Source of the DNA: Caballeronia calidae
GTDB taxonomy: Bacteria; Pseudomonadota; Gammaproteobacteria; Burkholderiales; Burkholderiaceae
Direction: 5' to 3'
Assembly (NCBI RefSeq): GCF_900044055.2
Contig: NZ_FCOX02000007.1
Coordinates: 161,771 to 225,770, forward strand
DNA length: 64,000 nucleotides
Under the pieces are notes generated by a model. It searched no databases. It was not told where the DNA came from and saw nothing but the letters and a program-made list of their open reading frames with translations. Position numbers and translations under genes: made by a program. Within the stretch, counting starts at the first letter, position 1. Each line of letters starts with the position of its first letter. This document shows, piece by piece, positions 54,095-63,832 of this stretch.

Positions 54095-55480
54095 TTGTCC
54101 ACGCGCCCCGGTTTCGCCTCCGCCCATTCTCCGATCAACGGCGCCGCCGAAGAAAGCCGCGCGAATGGCCGCGCGCTGCGCGACGCCGTTCCGTTCGACG
54201 CACACGGCGCCTGGACGCCCGCGCCGGACCGCCCCGACCCGGTCGAGCGGGTGCTCGCGGGCAACGCGGGCCGGCAGGAGCGGCTCATCCCGCTGCGCAT
54301 GCAGCGCATGGCCGAATCGCCGTTCGCGTTCCTGCGCGGCTCCGCGACGGTGATGGCGTGGGATCTGGCCAGGTCGCCATCGATCGGGCACAACGTGATC
54401 ATCGACGGCGATGCGCACGTCAACAATTTCGGCCTGTTTCGCACGCCGCGCCAGGACGTCGTGTTCGATCTGAACGACTTCGACGAAACGCTCGTCGGTC
54501 CGTGGGAGTGGGATCTGAAGCGCCTGACCGCGAGCATCAACGTCGCGGCGCGCGAGAACGGCGTCGATGCCGCCGGGCGCGAGTGCGCGGTGCGCTCGGC
54601 GTGCGCCGCGTATCGCACGACGATGGCGGATCTCTGGCAGGTGAGCCCGTACGATCTCTGGCAGATGCGCTCCTACGCGAGCGCGCTGCACATGGACGCG
54701 CCGACGAAGCTCGATGCCGAAGAACGCGCGACCATCGAAAAAACGGTCGATCGCGCGATGAAGCGCTCGCACGCGACGATGCTCGCGAAAGTCGCCGAGC
54801 CGGTGGGCAAGAGCTATCGCTTCAAGGTCGATCCGCCGATCCTCACGAAACTCGACGCCGCCGAGAAAAATCATGTGATCGATGGCCTGAAGGCGTATCT
54901 GCAGACCATCGCGGGCGAATGGCGCATGATGCTCGAGCGCTATGACGTCGTGGATGTCGCGCATCGGGTCGTCGGCGTGGGCAGCGTCGGCACGCGCGCG
55001 TATCTCGTGCTGATGCAGGGCCGCGCGCTCGGCGATCCGCTCTTCATTCAGGTGAAGGAAGGCATCGTCCCCGCCGCCGCGCCGTTCGTGCCGCCGCTCG
55101 ACGAGCCGTATCGGCATCAGGGACGCCGCGTGGTGCACGGGCAGCGGTTGATGCAAAGCTCGTCGGACGCGCTGCTCGGCTGGACGACCATCTCCGGCCG
55201 CGATTTCTACGTACGCCAGATGAAACAGATCCGCGGTTCGATTCCGGTCGACTGGCTGCATGGCGCCACCTTCGATTTCTACGCGTGGTGCCTCGGCCTG
55301 CTGCTCGCCCGCGCGCACGCGCGCACCGGCGACGCCGCGCTCATCGCGGGCTATTGCGGCAACTCGGACCGGCTCGACGCCGCGTACGCGATGTGGGCCG
55401 AGCGCTACGGCGCGCAGACGGTCGCGGATCATGCCGCGTTCTGCGCGGCGATCAGCGTGGGGCGCGTGCCGGCCGCATGA
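54095..55480 (+). CDS. DUF2252 domain protein
   Basis: About 461 residues of the DUF2252 family (RQERLIPLRMQRMAESPFAFLRG, DGDAHVNNFGLF, FDLNDFDETLVGPWEWDLKRL), a kinase-like fold with an HxN/DxND-type pattern suggestive of a phosphotransferase; substrate unknown. The TTG at 54095 is chosen because AAGGAGA lies seven bases upstream; an ATG at 54047 has no such site. Confidence 0.85.
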   Translation: MSTRPGFASAHSPINGAAEESRANGRALRDAVPFDAHGAWTPAPDRPDPVERVLAGNAGRQERLIPLRMQRMAESPFAFLRGSATVMAWDLARSPSIGHNVIIDGDAHVNNFGLFRTPRQDVVFDLNDFDETLVGPWEWDLKRLTASINVAARENGVDAAGRECAVRSACAAYRTTMADLWQVSPYDLWQMRSYASALHMDAPTKLDAEERATIEKTVDRAMKRSHATMLAKVAEPVGKSYRFKVDPPILTKLDAAEKNHVIDGLKAYLQTIAGEWRMMLERYDVVDVAHRVVGVGSVGTRAYLVLMQGRALGDPLFIQVKEGIVPAAAPFVPPLDEPYRHQGRRVVHGQRLMQSSSDALLGWTTISGRDFYVRQMKQIRGSIPVDWLHGATFDFYAWCLGLLLARAHARTGDAALIAGYCGNSDRLDAAYAMWAERYGAQTVADHAAFCAAISVGRVPAA

Positions 55481-55658
55481 CGCTCACACCAGCTCACGGG
55501 AGCCCGCGCGATTTTCGGCGGGCGGGCGGCGCGCAATCGAATTGACTATCATGGACGGTGCCCGCGATGAAACGCGTCACGCGGGCGTCTTCATGGCATA
55601 GCCTTTGCTGCCGCCCTGGCCCGCACAATCGTCCAACTCGAACCGGAGGAAGCCGCGC

Positions 55659-56099
55659 ATGAGCATGATCGAAGAATTCAAGAACTTCGCCCTGAAGGGC
55701 AACGTCATGGACCTCGCGGTCGGTGTCATCATCGGCGGGGCGTTCTCGACGATCGTGAACTCAGTCGTCAAGGATCTGATCATGCCGGTGGTCGGCGTGG
55801 CCACAGGCGGGCTCGATTTTTCCAATCTCTTCGTGCGGCTCGGGCACATACCGCCAACCTTCAAGGGCAATCCCGATTCGTACAAGGATCTGCAGACCGC
55901 GGGCGTCGCGGTGTTCGGCTACGGCTCGTTCATCACCACGCTGATCAATTTCATCATTCTCGCGTTCATCATTTTTATGATGGTCAAGTTCATCAACAAT
56001 CTGCGCAAGCCGGCCGACGCCGCGCCGCCCGCGACGCCGGAAGACGTGCTGCTCCTGCGCGAGATTCGCGACGAACTGAAGAGGTCGCCGCGCGTCTAG
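55659..56099 (+). CDS. mscL: Large-conductance mechanosensitive channel
   Basis: A 146-residue MscL: N-terminal amphipathic helix ([20 protein letters not shown]), TM1 with [22 protein letters not shown] lining the pore, periplasmic loop, TM2 ([19 protein letters not shown]) and a charged C-terminal helix. CGGAGGA lies eight bases before the ATG. It forms a pentameric emergency valve opened by membrane tension in osmotic downshock. Confidence 0.96.
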   Translation: MSMIEEFKNFALKGNVMDLAVGVIIGGAFSTIVNSVVKDLIMPVVGVATGGLDFSNLFVRLGHIPPTFKGNPDSYKDLQTAGVAVFGYGSFITTLINFIILAFIIFMMVKFINNLRKPADAAPPATPEDVLLLREIRDELKRSPRV

Positions 56100-56465
56100 C
56101 CGGGCAAACCCGCGCCAAAGCAGCGGAACCCGCGCGCCGCGCGTGGGTCTCCCCTGATGCCACCCTGCACCCTTGGTGCGCCCACCCGCTTTTTTCTTTA
56201 GGAAAGCTGTTCGCGCGGGTAGCAGCGGGACTATTATTGGGATAGATGCTCAGAGGGATGCCAAGGCGGGCCGCCAAACGGTCATCGGCACGAATCGTGC
56301 GCCGCTATGTGCTCCGGCAGCTTGCCGGTCACGATACGGCGGGCCCGATTTCACCGTGACCTAATCACATCGATGCGCTATAAAAGATCGACGTGCGGCG
56401 CGCAAGACGGGAGTGGCCGCATGAGGACGCTGCGTTTCTTGCAATTCTTTTTCAGGCGAGTTTTT
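56100..56465. other. Intergenic region after mscL
   Basis: No gene is evident. A GCACC/GGTGC hairpin (56168-56172, 56176-56180) lies ten bases before a CTTTTTTCTTT run and may be a weak mscL terminator. A GC-rich imperfect hairpin lies at about 56128-56148. The last 60 bases carry the promoter region for the next gene. Confidence 0.4.
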
Positions 56466-56912
56466 ATGTCCTTCCCGAAAAAGCGTAAACGCGTGAAGGC
56501 CGATGGCGACGAGTCTTTTCTCGCCGTGCTTCGGCACTTCAAGCCATTCGGTCAACTCGACACGAAGATCGCGCGCGCTCGCGCCCAGGATGAGCCGGTG
56601 CTGTACGCCCACGTTCTGCCCGGGCTCGATGTCCTGCTGTGCAGCGTGCGCGGCGCCCAGCCGCCGTATCCGGCCATCGACGAGCTGCACAGGCGCTGTG
56701 TCGAATCGATCACCAACGCGCTCGAGCAGCCGCTCGACGGACTGGAGAACGGCGGTTACTGGTACGAGGCGAACGGTTTCGGTTTCCTTGTATTCGCGAG
56801 CCGTGCCCGCACGCAGATCCTGAGCGAGTTCGGCGCGACGGTCTCCGCAGGCAGGCGCCGCGGCACGCGCCGTCAGGACGCGGGCGACGCCGCCTCGCGG
56901 CCGCTGCGCTGA
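56466..56912 (+). CDS. Hypothetical protein
   Basis: A 148-residue soluble protein: basic N-terminus (MSFPKKRKRVKADGDESFLAVL), then a globular part (PVLYAHVLPGLDVLLCSVRG; LENGGYWYEANGFGFLVF) and a basic C-terminal tail. AGGCGAG precedes the ATG at 56466; an ATG at 56421 is in frame too. No family recognised. Nearest neighbours are mscL and dodecin, with no operon evidence. Confidence 0.65.
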   Translation: MSFPKKRKRVKADGDESFLAVLRHFKPFGQLDTKIARARAQDEPVLYAHVLPGLDVLLCSVRGAQPPYPAIDELHRRCVESITNALEQPLDGLENGGYWYEANGFGFLVFASRARTQILSEFGATVSAGRRRGTRRQDAGDAASRPLR

Positions 56913-57143
56913 TCCTTTCCTGACGTTCCCTGTTTCACCCTGATGCGCCCGGACCTCGTGACGAGGCCCGGCGCGTCGTCGTTCGCGCGTCCCGCGCGCT
57001 TCGCGCAAATCCCGACTACTCCCGCGGGCTTTCCTGTCCTTTAATGGAAGCCACGCGCGAGAGCGTGATGGCGCGTGCCTTGCTGCATCGGTATTGCAGG
57101 CTTCTCGCGACACAACTGGTCGCTCGACTACAAGGAGAACACC

Positions 57144-57353
57144 ATGTCGGAACACGTCTACAAGCAGATCGAACTCACCGGCTCCTCGCCGCAATCGAGC
57201 GATGACGCCGTGCGCGTCGCACTCTCGAAGGCGTCGAAGACGCTGCGCAACATGCACTGGTTCGAAGTGGTGGAAACACGCGGGCACGTCGAGGAGGGCA
57301 AGATCCTGCACTGGCAGGTGACGATCAAGGTGGGACTGCGCATCGAGGATTGA
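57144..57353 (+). CDS. Dodecin
   Basis: A 69-residue dodecin (MSEHVYKQIELTGSSPQSSDDAV; RNMHWFEVVETRGHVEEGKI; WQVTIKVGLRI), with the Trp that stacks against flavin. Dodecins assemble into hollow dodecamers that store FMN/FAD. AAGGAG lies upstream of ATG. It is monocistronic and ends in a strong terminator. Confidence 0.94.
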   Translation: MSEHVYKQIELTGSSPQSSDDAVRVALSKASKTLRNMHWFEVVETRGHVEEGKILHWQVTIKVGLRIED

Positions 57354-57374
57354 TGCTTTTGCGCAAAGCATAAA

Positions 57375-57408
57375 AAAACGCGCCTCGCTGCGAAGCGAGG
57401 CGCGTTTT
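57375..57408. terminator. Bidirectional terminator, dodecin / BMP gene
   Basis: A perfect 15-bp stem (57375-57389 with 57394-57408) begins with AAAA and ends with TTTT between convergent genes, with GCGA as the loop. Confidence 0.9.
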
Positions 57409-57431
57409 GTACTTTGCGGCGAACCGTTCGC

Positions 57432-58517
57432 TTACTTCGGCAGCGAACCGTCCACGCCTTCCACGTACCAGTTGATGCGCTGCAGTTCAGGATCGGACAG
57501 CGTCTTGCCGGCCGGCACCTTCTCCGCGCCCGACTGGTCCTTGATCGGGCCGCTGAACACATCCCACTTGCCGGTATGCAGCTCGTCACGCTTCGCGGCA
57601 ACCGCCTGCATCGCCTTCGCCGGGATCACGCCGCTGTTCAGGTCTTCGAGATCCACGGCCTTCTGCGGAATGCCGAGCCACACCGGATCGTTCTTCCACT
57701 TGCCGTCGAGCACCTGCTGGACCACGGAGTTGTAATACACGCCCCAGTGCGCGACCACCGAGCCGAGGTGCGCGCTCGGTCCGAACTTCTTCATGTTCGA
57801 ATCCCAGCCGAAGGCATAGACCTTCTTCTCGGCGGCGGTGTTGAGCGTCGCGTTGGAGTCGGTGTTCTGCAGCAGCACGTCGGCGCCCTGGCCGATCAGC
57901 GTTTCGGCCGCCTGCTTCTCCTTGCCCGGATCGAACCAGCTGTTGATCCAGATGACCTTCGTGTGGACCTTCGGATTCACGGAACGCGCGCCCATCGTGT
58001 ACGCGTTGATGTTGCGCACCACTTCCGGAATCGGCACCGACGCGACGAAGCCGAGGGTGTTCGTCTTCGTCACATAACCTGCCGCGACGCCCGCGAGGTA
58101 CGCGCCCTGATACATGCGCACGTCATAGGTGCCGAAGTTCTTCGCCTTCTTGAAGCCGGTGGCCGTCAGGAAGATGGTGTCCGGAAAATCCTTCGCGACC
58201 TTCAGCGCGAAATCCTGATAGCCGAAGCTCGTGGCCAGGATGACCTTGTTGCCCTTGTTCGCCAGATCGCGGAACACGCGCTCCGAGTCCGCCGATTCCG
58301 GCACGTTCTCCACGCGCGTGATCTTGATCTTGCTGCCGAACTTCGCTTCGGCTTCCTTGCTGCCCGCGTCGTGCGCGAAGGTCCAGCCGGCATCGCCCGG
58401 ATTGCCGAGATAGACGAACGCGACACCCGGCGCGTCCGCGGCCCGCGCGCTCAGCGCCGCGACGGTGGCGGACAGTGCCACCGTCGCCTTGATCGCCTTC
58501 AGCCATGGTTTATTCAT
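57432..58517 (-). CDS. BMP-family ABC transporter substrate-binding protein
   Basis: A 361-residue periplasmic binding protein of the BMP/PnrA type with a Sec signal peptide (cleavage near ARA-AD, 26/27). VAFVYLGNPGDAGWTFAHDAG and FGYQDFALKVAKDFPDTIFL are typical. The family binds nucleosides or purines. It is the last gene of a four-gene importer operon (ATPase-permease-permease-BMP). Confidence 0.92.
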   Translation of the reverse strand: MNKPWLKAIKATVALSATVAALSARAADAPGVAFVYLGNPGDAGWTFAHDAGSKEAEAKFGSKIKITRVENVPESADSERVFRDLANKGNKVILATSFGYQDFALKVAKDFPDTIFLTATGFKKAKNFGTYDVRMYQGAYLAGVAAGYVTKTNTLGFVASVPIPEVVRNINAYTMGARSVNPKVHTKVIWINSWFDPGKEKQAAETLIGQGADVLLQNTDSNATLNTAAEKKVYAFGWDSNMKKFGPSAHLGSVVAHWGVYYNSVVQQVLDGKWKNDPVWLGIPQKAVDLEDLNSGVIPAKAMQAVAAKRDELHTGKWDVFSGPIKDQSGAEKVPAGKTLSDPELQRINWYVEGVDGSLPK

Positions 58518-58631
58518 TGTGATTCTCCTGGTCGATGTTGTGTGTGAAACGGTCTATGCAGGCCGGCATCAGTTTCATCGGTCAAAAATGTCGATGAAAC
58601 CGCGATGCTGCGCAAGCGCAACGCCGCGACA

Positions 58632-59561
58632 TCAGCTCGCCGCGAAAAACGGCTTGCCGAGCGATGCGGGCGCGTTGAGCTTGATCGTGTTCGGATTGCG
58701 CGAGATGAGCACGAGCACGACGATCGTCGCGATATACGGCAGCATCGCGAGGAACTGCGTCGGCACGGGCACGCCGATCGCCTGCGCGTAGAACTGCAGC
58801 GCCATCACCGCGCCGAAGAGCAGCGCGCCGATCAGCAGGCGGCCCGGACGCCACGTCGCGAACACGACGAGCGCGAGCGCGATCCAGCCGCGGCCCGACG
58901 TCAACTGTTCCTGCCAGACATGCAGATAGACGATCGAGTAATAGCCGCCCGCGATGCCGGCCATCGCGCCGCCGAAGAGCGTCGCGCCATAGCGCACGCC
59001 GACGACCGGAAAGCCCACCGAATGCGCGACCGCGGGCGATTCGCCGACCGAGCGCAGCACGAGCCCTGCGCGCGTCTTGTAGAGGAACCAGCCGATCACC
59101 GCGAACATGATGAACGCGAGATAGCCGAGCGGCGTCAGCGAGAAGATTGCGGGGCCGAGCACGGGAATGTTCGCGAGGCCCGGAATCGGCATCACGTCGA
59201 TGGTCGAGCGCACCGCCGCCGACGTGTACGGCTTGCCGACATACGCCGAAAAGCCGATGCCGAAGATCGTCAGCGACAGGCCCGTGGCGACCTGATTGGC
59301 GAGCATCGTGATGGTGAGAAAGCCGAAGAGCAGCGCCATCGCAAGCCCGGCGAACACCGACGCGACGATGCCGAGCCACGGGCTGCCCGTAATCGCGGTG
59401 ACGGCGTAGCCCGTGACCGCGCCCATCAGCATCATGCCTTCGACGCCGAGATTCAGAACGCCCGACTTCTCCGCGACGAGCTCGCCCGCGCCCGCGTACA
59501 TCAGCGGAATGGCGGCGATCACGGCGCTCGAGGCGAGATTGCTGGCTTGATTGATATCCAT
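58632..59561 (-). CDS. Nucleoside-type ABC permease 2
   Basis: A 309-residue inner-membrane permease (BPD_transp_2 type, about 8-10 helices) with the family motif EKSGVLNLGVEGMMLMGA. It pairs with the larger permease 15 bases upstream to form the channel. This arrangement matches YufPQ/NupPQ-type guanosine and other purine nucleoside importers. Confidence 0.92.
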   Translation of the reverse strand: MDINQASNLASSAVIAAIPLMYAGAGELVAEKSGVLNLGVEGMMLMGAVTGYAVTAITGSPWLGIVASVFAGLAMALLFGFLTITMLANQVATGLSLTIFGIGFSAYVGKPYTSAAVRSTIDVMPIPGLANIPVLGPAIFSLTPLGYLAFIMFAVIGWFLYKTRAGLVLRSVGESPAVAHSVGFPVVGVRYGATLFGGAMAGIAGGYYSIVYLHVWQEQLTSGRGWIALALVVFATWRPGRLLIGALLFGAVMALQFYAQAIGVPVPTQFLAMLPYIATIVVLVLISRNPNTIKLNAPASLGKPFFAAS

Positions 59562-59576
59562 ATTCTTCGAAGCTCG

Positions 59577-60683
59577 TTAGGCGGCGTGATGCGCGGGCGT
59601 CCTGCGCTTGACGCGGTAATTCACGAACAGATCGCAGCCGAGCAGGCAGAACAGCAGCAAGCCCTGGAACACGCCCGCGAGCGCCTGCGGCAATTGCAGC
59701 GACGTCTGCACCGCTTCGCCGCCGAGATACAGCAGCGCCATCAGCAGACTGGCCAGCACGATGCCCACCGGATGCAGCCGCCCGACGAACACGACGATGA
59801 TCGCCGTGAAGCCGTAGCCCGGCGACCAGCCCGCCTGAAGCTGGCCGATCGGGCCGGCCACTTCGCCCATGCCCGCGAGGCCCGCGAGGCCGCCGGAAAG
59901 CAGCAGCGAGGTCCAGATCGTTTTTTTGTCGGAGAAACCGGCGTAGCGCGCGGCGAGCGGCGCGAGACCGCCGACGTTCATCCGGAAGCCCGCGAAGCTC
60001 TTCCTCATGAAGAGCCACACGCACGGAATCGCGATCGCGGTCAGAAACACCGACGCGTTGATGCGCGTGCCCTTGAGCCACGTCCAGTGCCAGTCGCCGT
60101 AGAGGCGCGGGAAGAGCGCGTCGTCGCCGAACATCGCCGAGATCGGGAAGTTCATGCCTTCCGGATCGCGCCACGGGCCGCTCACGAGATAGATGAGCAG
60201 TTGCGTCGCGACATAGGTGAGCATCAGGCTCGTGAGAATTTCATTCGTGTTGAAGCGGCTCTTGAGCAGCGCGGGAATCGCCGCCCACAGCATGCCGCCG
60301 ACGATGCCGCCGAGCATCATCAACGGCAGCGTCCACCAGCCGGCGGCATCGCCGGCATGAATCGCGATGCCGCCCGCGACGATGCCGCCGAGCAGCATCT
60401 GCCCTTCCGCGCCGATGTTCCACACGTTCGCGCGATAGCCGACCGCGAGCCCGAGGGCGATCAAGCATAGCGGCGACGCCTTCAGCACGAGCTCCGACCA
60501 GCCGTTGATGCTCGACAGCGGCTCGATGAAGAACGCGTGCATCGCGCGCAGCGGGTCCTGGCCGACCAGGCTGAAAATCAGGAAGCCGATGACGAGCGTC
60601 GCGACGGCGGCGACGACGGGCACCGCGAGCTGCATGACGCGCGAGGGCGTCGGGCGAGCTTCGAGTCGATAGGGAAAGATCAT
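59577..60683 (-). CDS. Nucleoside-type ABC permease 1
   Basis: A 368-residue permease with about ten helices and the motif YRANVWNIGAEGQMLLGGI, paralogous to the next permease. It starts seven bases after the ATPase stop, so it is cotranscribed and coupled. Confidence 0.92.
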   Translation of the reverse strand: MIFPYRLEARPTPSRVMQLAVPVVAAVATLVIGFLIFSLVGQDPLRAMHAFFIEPLSSINGWSELVLKASPLCLIALGLAVGYRANVWNIGAEGQMLLGGIVAGGIAIHAGDAAGWWTLPLMMLGGIVGGMLWAAIPALLKSRFNTNEILTSLMLTYVATQLLIYLVSGPWRDPEGMNFPISAMFGDDALFPRLYGDWHWTWLKGTRINASVFLTAIAIPCVWLFMRKSFAGFRMNVGGLAPLAARYAGFSDKKTIWTSLLLSGGLAGLAGMGEVAGPIGQLQAGWSPGYGFTAIIVVFVGRLHPVGIVLASLLMALLYLGGEAVQTSLQLPQALAGVFQGLLLFCLLGCDLFVNYRVKRRTPAHHAA

Positions 60684-60690
60684 CGTTCGT

Positions 60691-62265
60691 TCAGTGCTTC
60701 AGGAGAGAGCCGGGTTCGGCCGAGGGAGCGGGCTTGCCTTCGAAAAGGCCGGCCATGAAGAGGCCGACTTCCTCCGCGTTCGTTTCGCTCGTCTTGCGCA
60801 CCGGCGAGAGCTTGCCGCGCGCGATCACGGCGAGCCGGTCGCAGATGTCGAAGAGCTCTTCCAGCTCTTCGGAAATGACGAGAATCGCGACGCCGCGCGC
60901 CGACAGATCGAGCAACTGCTGACGGATGAAGCCCGCCGCGCCGACATCGACGCCCCATGTCGGTTGCGCGACGACTAGCACCTTCGGCTCCTGAAGAATC
61001 TCGCGTCCGACGATGAACTTCTGCAGGTTGCCGCCCGACAGGCTTTGCGCGAGCGCATCGCTGCCGCCGCAGCGCACGTCGAACGACTTGATGCAGCGCT
61101 CCGCGAACGCCTTCACCGTGCCCGCCTTGATCCAGCCGCCGCGCACCATGTTCTCGCGATGCGCGGTGAGCAGGCCGTTATCGGCGAGGGACATCGCCGG
61201 GACCGCACCGCGCCCCAACCTTTCCTCGGGCACGAATGCGAAGCCGAGGCGCCGCCGGCCGCCCGCGGTCAGACGTGCGGCGGGCTTGCCGCAGATCGAC
61301 ACGGCATCGGCGGCGACGTGCCTGTCGCGGATTTCGCCCGATAGCGCCGCGAGCAATTCCGCCTGCCCGTTCCCCGATACACCCGCGATCCCGAAAATCT
61401 CGCCCGCGTGCACGGAGAACGACACGTTGTCGAGCGACGTGCCGAACGGATCGGGACTCGCGACCGACAGGTTCTTCACCGCGAGCCGCGCGTCGCCGGG
61501 ATTGTGCTCGCGGCGCGTGTAGTCGGGTAGCGAATGGCCGACCATCAACTGCGCGAGCGATGCCTGCGTTTCCTTGCGCGGATCGACGTTGCCCGTCACG
61601 CGGCCGCCGCGCATCACCGTGGCGTTCTCGCAGAGGGACTGGATTTCGTCGAGCTTGTGGCTGATATAGAGAATGCTGCAGCCTTCGGACGCGAGGCGGC
61701 GCAGCACCTTGAAGAGCTTCTGGACCGCCTGCGGCGTGAGCACCGACGTGGGCTCGTCCATGATGAGCAGGCGCGGATTCTGCAGCAGGCAGCGTACGAT
61801 CTCCACGCGCTGCCGCTCGCCGACCGTCAGGCTGTGCACGTGACGCTGCGGATCGACATCGAGGCCGTAGTCCTTCGACACCTCGCGAATGCGCTTGCCG
61901 AGCGCTTTCATGTCGAACTTATCGTCGAGCGCGAGCGCGATGTTTTCGGCCACCGTCAGCGTCTCGAACAGCGAGAAATGCTGAAACACCATGCCGATGC
62001 CGAGCTTGCGCGCCGCCGCCGGGCTGCCGATCTCGACCGCTTCGCCCTGCCAGCGGATCTCGCCCTCGTCCGGGCGCACGGCGCCGTAGATGATTTTCAT
62101 CAGCGTGGACTTGCCCGCGCCGTTCTCCCCGAGCACGGCGTGGATTTCGCCCGGCATGACGACGAGATTCACGCCGTCGTTCGCCTTGACGGACGGATAC
62201 TGCTTGCTGATACCGGACAACGCCAGGCGCGGTGGCGTCGTCGACGTGGAGATGGCGTCGCCCAT
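60691..62265 (-). CDS. Nucleoside-type ABC transporter double ATPase
   Basis: A 524-residue protein with two ABC domains (RbsA/NupO-like). Domain 1 has GENGAGKST and the signature LTVGERQRVEI; domain 2 has a degenerate P-loop GVSGNGQAEL and signature LSGGNLQKFIVGREI, a common asymmetry in this group. The start at 62265 (MGDAIS) is preferred. It is first in the importer operon, divergent from a LysR gene, 272 bases apart. Confidence 0.93.
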   Translation of the reverse strand: MGDAISTSTTPPRLALSGISKQYPSVKANDGVNLVVMPGEIHAVLGENGAGKSTLMKIIYGAVRPDEGEIRWQGEAVEIGSPAAARKLGIGMVFQHFSLFETLTVAENIALALDDKFDMKALGKRIREVSKDYGLDVDPQRHVHSLTVGERQRVEIVRCLLQNPRLLIMDEPTSVLTPQAVQKLFKVLRRLASEGCSILYISHKLDEIQSLCENATVMRGGRVTGNVDPRKETQASLAQLMVGHSLPDYTRREHNPGDARLAVKNLSVASPDPFGTSLDNVSFSVHAGEIFGIAGVSGNGQAELLAALSGEIRDRHVAADAVSICGKPAARLTAGGRRRLGFAFVPEERLGRGAVPAMSLADNGLLTAHRENMVRGGWIKAGTVKAFAERCIKSFDVRCGGSDALAQSLSGGNLQKFIVGREILQEPKVLVVAQPTWGVDVGAAGFIRQQLLDLSARGVAILVISEELEELFDICDRLAVIARGKLSPVRKTSETNAEEVGLFMAGLFEGKPAPSAEPGSLLKH

Positions 62266-62328
62266 TGATATCCAGAAATGCGCTCGGCCACCGAGCAGGC
62301 CGGGCTGGAAAAAGTTACCGCGAGGCCG

Positions 62329-62352
62329 GTGCGTGACATCTCGATGTCGCAC
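62329..62352. promoter_or_regulatory. Inverted repeat in importer leader
   Basis: GTGCG-T-GACAT (62329-62339) pairs with ATGTC-GCAC (62344-62352) around CTCG with one bulged base. It lies 64 bases upstream of the ATPase start and shares GACAT/ATGTC with the site at 62474-62495. Confidence 0.4.
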
Positions 62353-62473
62353 GAATTGGGCCGCGGCCAGAATTTACAGAATTCGGGTCATTAAGTCGAC
62401 AACTCAAAATAGCCCGCCATTTTTCCGCAGAGCCATTATTTGCGGGTTAGCCACACCTTGACGAAATTTTTGC

Positions 62474-62495
62474 GACATATTAAAAATGATATGTC
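62474..62495. promoter_or_regulatory. Palindrome upstream of LysR gene
   Basis: GACATAT (62474-62480) and ATATGTC (62489-62495) flank an 8-base AT-rich centre, 42 bases before the LysR start. This is a plausible LysR-type operator controlling the regulator and the divergent importer. Confidence 0.5.
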
Positions 62496-62537
62496 ACGCC
62501 CCTGCGTCGATCAGCCAGAACATATAGTGGAGATAAC

Positions 62538-63470
62538 ATGAGTCAGCAACGCGAGGCGATCGATACGTATTTATTGCGCGTCTTGCATACCCTTCTAATG
62601 GAACGCAGCGTGACCCGCGCGGCCGTCAAGCTCAATCAGTCACAACCCGCCATCAGCGCTGCGTTGCGCCGCCTGCGCGATATCACCGGCGACCCGTTGC
62701 TCGTGCGCGGCAAGTCCGGCATGGTGCCCACCGAGTACGGCCTGCGCCTGCTCGAACCGACGCAGAATGCGTTGCGCGAGATCGAGCGCATCAAGGTTCA
62801 GCAGCACAACTTCGATCCGTCCACGTCCGTGCGGTGTTATCGCATCGGCTGCCCGGACTATCTGAACGTGCTGTTCGTGCCGACGGTGGTCGAGCGCTTC
62901 CGCCAGGCCGCGCCGAACGCCACGCTCGAGTTTCATTCGCTCGGCCCCGCGTTCGATTACGAACTGGCGCTCGAGGACGGCAAGCTCGATATCGTCGTCG
63001 GGAACTGGCCGGAGCCGCCGGAGCAACTGCATTTGTCGAATCTCTTCGTCGACAAGATCGTGTGTCTCGTCAGCAACACGCATCCGTTCGCCAAGCGCGG
63101 CGGGCTCACGCTCGATCAGTATCTCAACGCGCCGCATCTCGCGCCCACGCCTTATTCCGTCGGACAGCGCGGGGCGATCGATGTGCACCTCGCGCGGGAG
63201 CGACTGAAGCGCCATGTCGTCGTCACGCTGCCTTACTTCAATCTCGCGCCTTACGTGCTCATCAAGTCGGATCTCGTGTTCACTACGACGCGGTTGTTTG
63301 CTGACCACTATGCGCGGTTCCTGCCGCTCGCGGTCGTGCCCGCGCCGCTCGATTTTCCGCCGATGCAGTATTACCAGCTTTGGCATGAGCGTTGTCATTA
63401 CTCGGATGAAGTGCGCTGGCTGCGGGGGCTGGTTGCTGAAGCGACCCGGTCGCTGATCGATCAGCCTTGA
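62538..63470 (+). CDS. LysR-family regulator, NodD-like branch
   Basis: A 310-residue LysR regulator: HTH about 10-60 (LLRVLHTLLMERSVTRAAVKLNQSQPAIS) and a ligand domain with YRIGCPDYLNVLFVPTVVERFRQ, a branch annotated near NodD/PcaQ-like regulators. GGAGATAAC lies upstream of ATG. It is divergent from the BMP-type importer and probably controls it; the effector is unknown, a purine being the obvious guess. Confidence 0.9.
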   Translation: MSQQREAIDTYLLRVLHTLLMERSVTRAAVKLNQSQPAISAALRRLRDITGDPLLVRGKSGMVPTEYGLRLLEPTQNALREIERIKVQQHNFDPSTSVRCYRIGCPDYLNVLFVPTVVERFRQAAPNATLEFHSLGPAFDYELALEDGKLDIVVGNWPEPPEQLHLSNLFVDKIVCLVSNTHPFAKRGGLTLDQYLNAPHLAPTPYSVGQRGAIDVHLARERLKRHVVVTLPYFNLAPYVLIKSDLVFTTTRLFADHYARFLPLAVVPAPLDFPPMQYYQLWHERCHYSDEVRWLRGLVAEATRSLIDQP

Positions 63471-63494
63471 GCTTTTTTCGTTTGTGGAGCTTGC

Positions 63495-63662
63495 TTTCGT
63501 GTCGGTCTATTTGCGTTGCCCCTGTGCGGGGCGGCAGTCACTTTCTTTGCTGCTGCAAAGAAAGTAACCAAAGAAACAGCTATCCCCATCCAAAGTACTT
63601 CATGCCGGCCCCGGCACAGAAGTACTCTCGTGGTCCGGCAGTAGCGAGTGCCCTCATAGGCC
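63495..63662. repeat. Interspersed hairpin-rich repeat, copy 1
   Basis: 168 bases that recur 338 bp downstream with two mismatches. It contains two strong palindromes: ACTTTCTTTGC/GCAAAGAAAGT around TGCT (63540-63565) and AGTACTTC...GAAGTACT with inner TGCCGG/CCGGCA (63594-63626). Short open frames across it look like chance translations. No transposase is present. Confidence 0.9.
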
Positions 63663-63832
63663 TTTCCGGGCTTGGATCGCGCACGGTCTGTCACATCGCG
63701 CCGCTCAACTGACTGGTAAGGCGCCAAATAGCTCCGGCCCGCTTCGCGGCCGACCGGTCCATCGGGAACGCTTGTGCTTCCTTGCTTACGCTGTTATCTA
63801 ACTGCATCGGCCATGCACGTCATGAAACCTAA

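Noticed and set aside
63461..63727. Open frames across the terminal repeat
   Set aside because: They translate palindromic repeat DNA and lack ribosome binding sites; the same translation is expected at every repeat copy.
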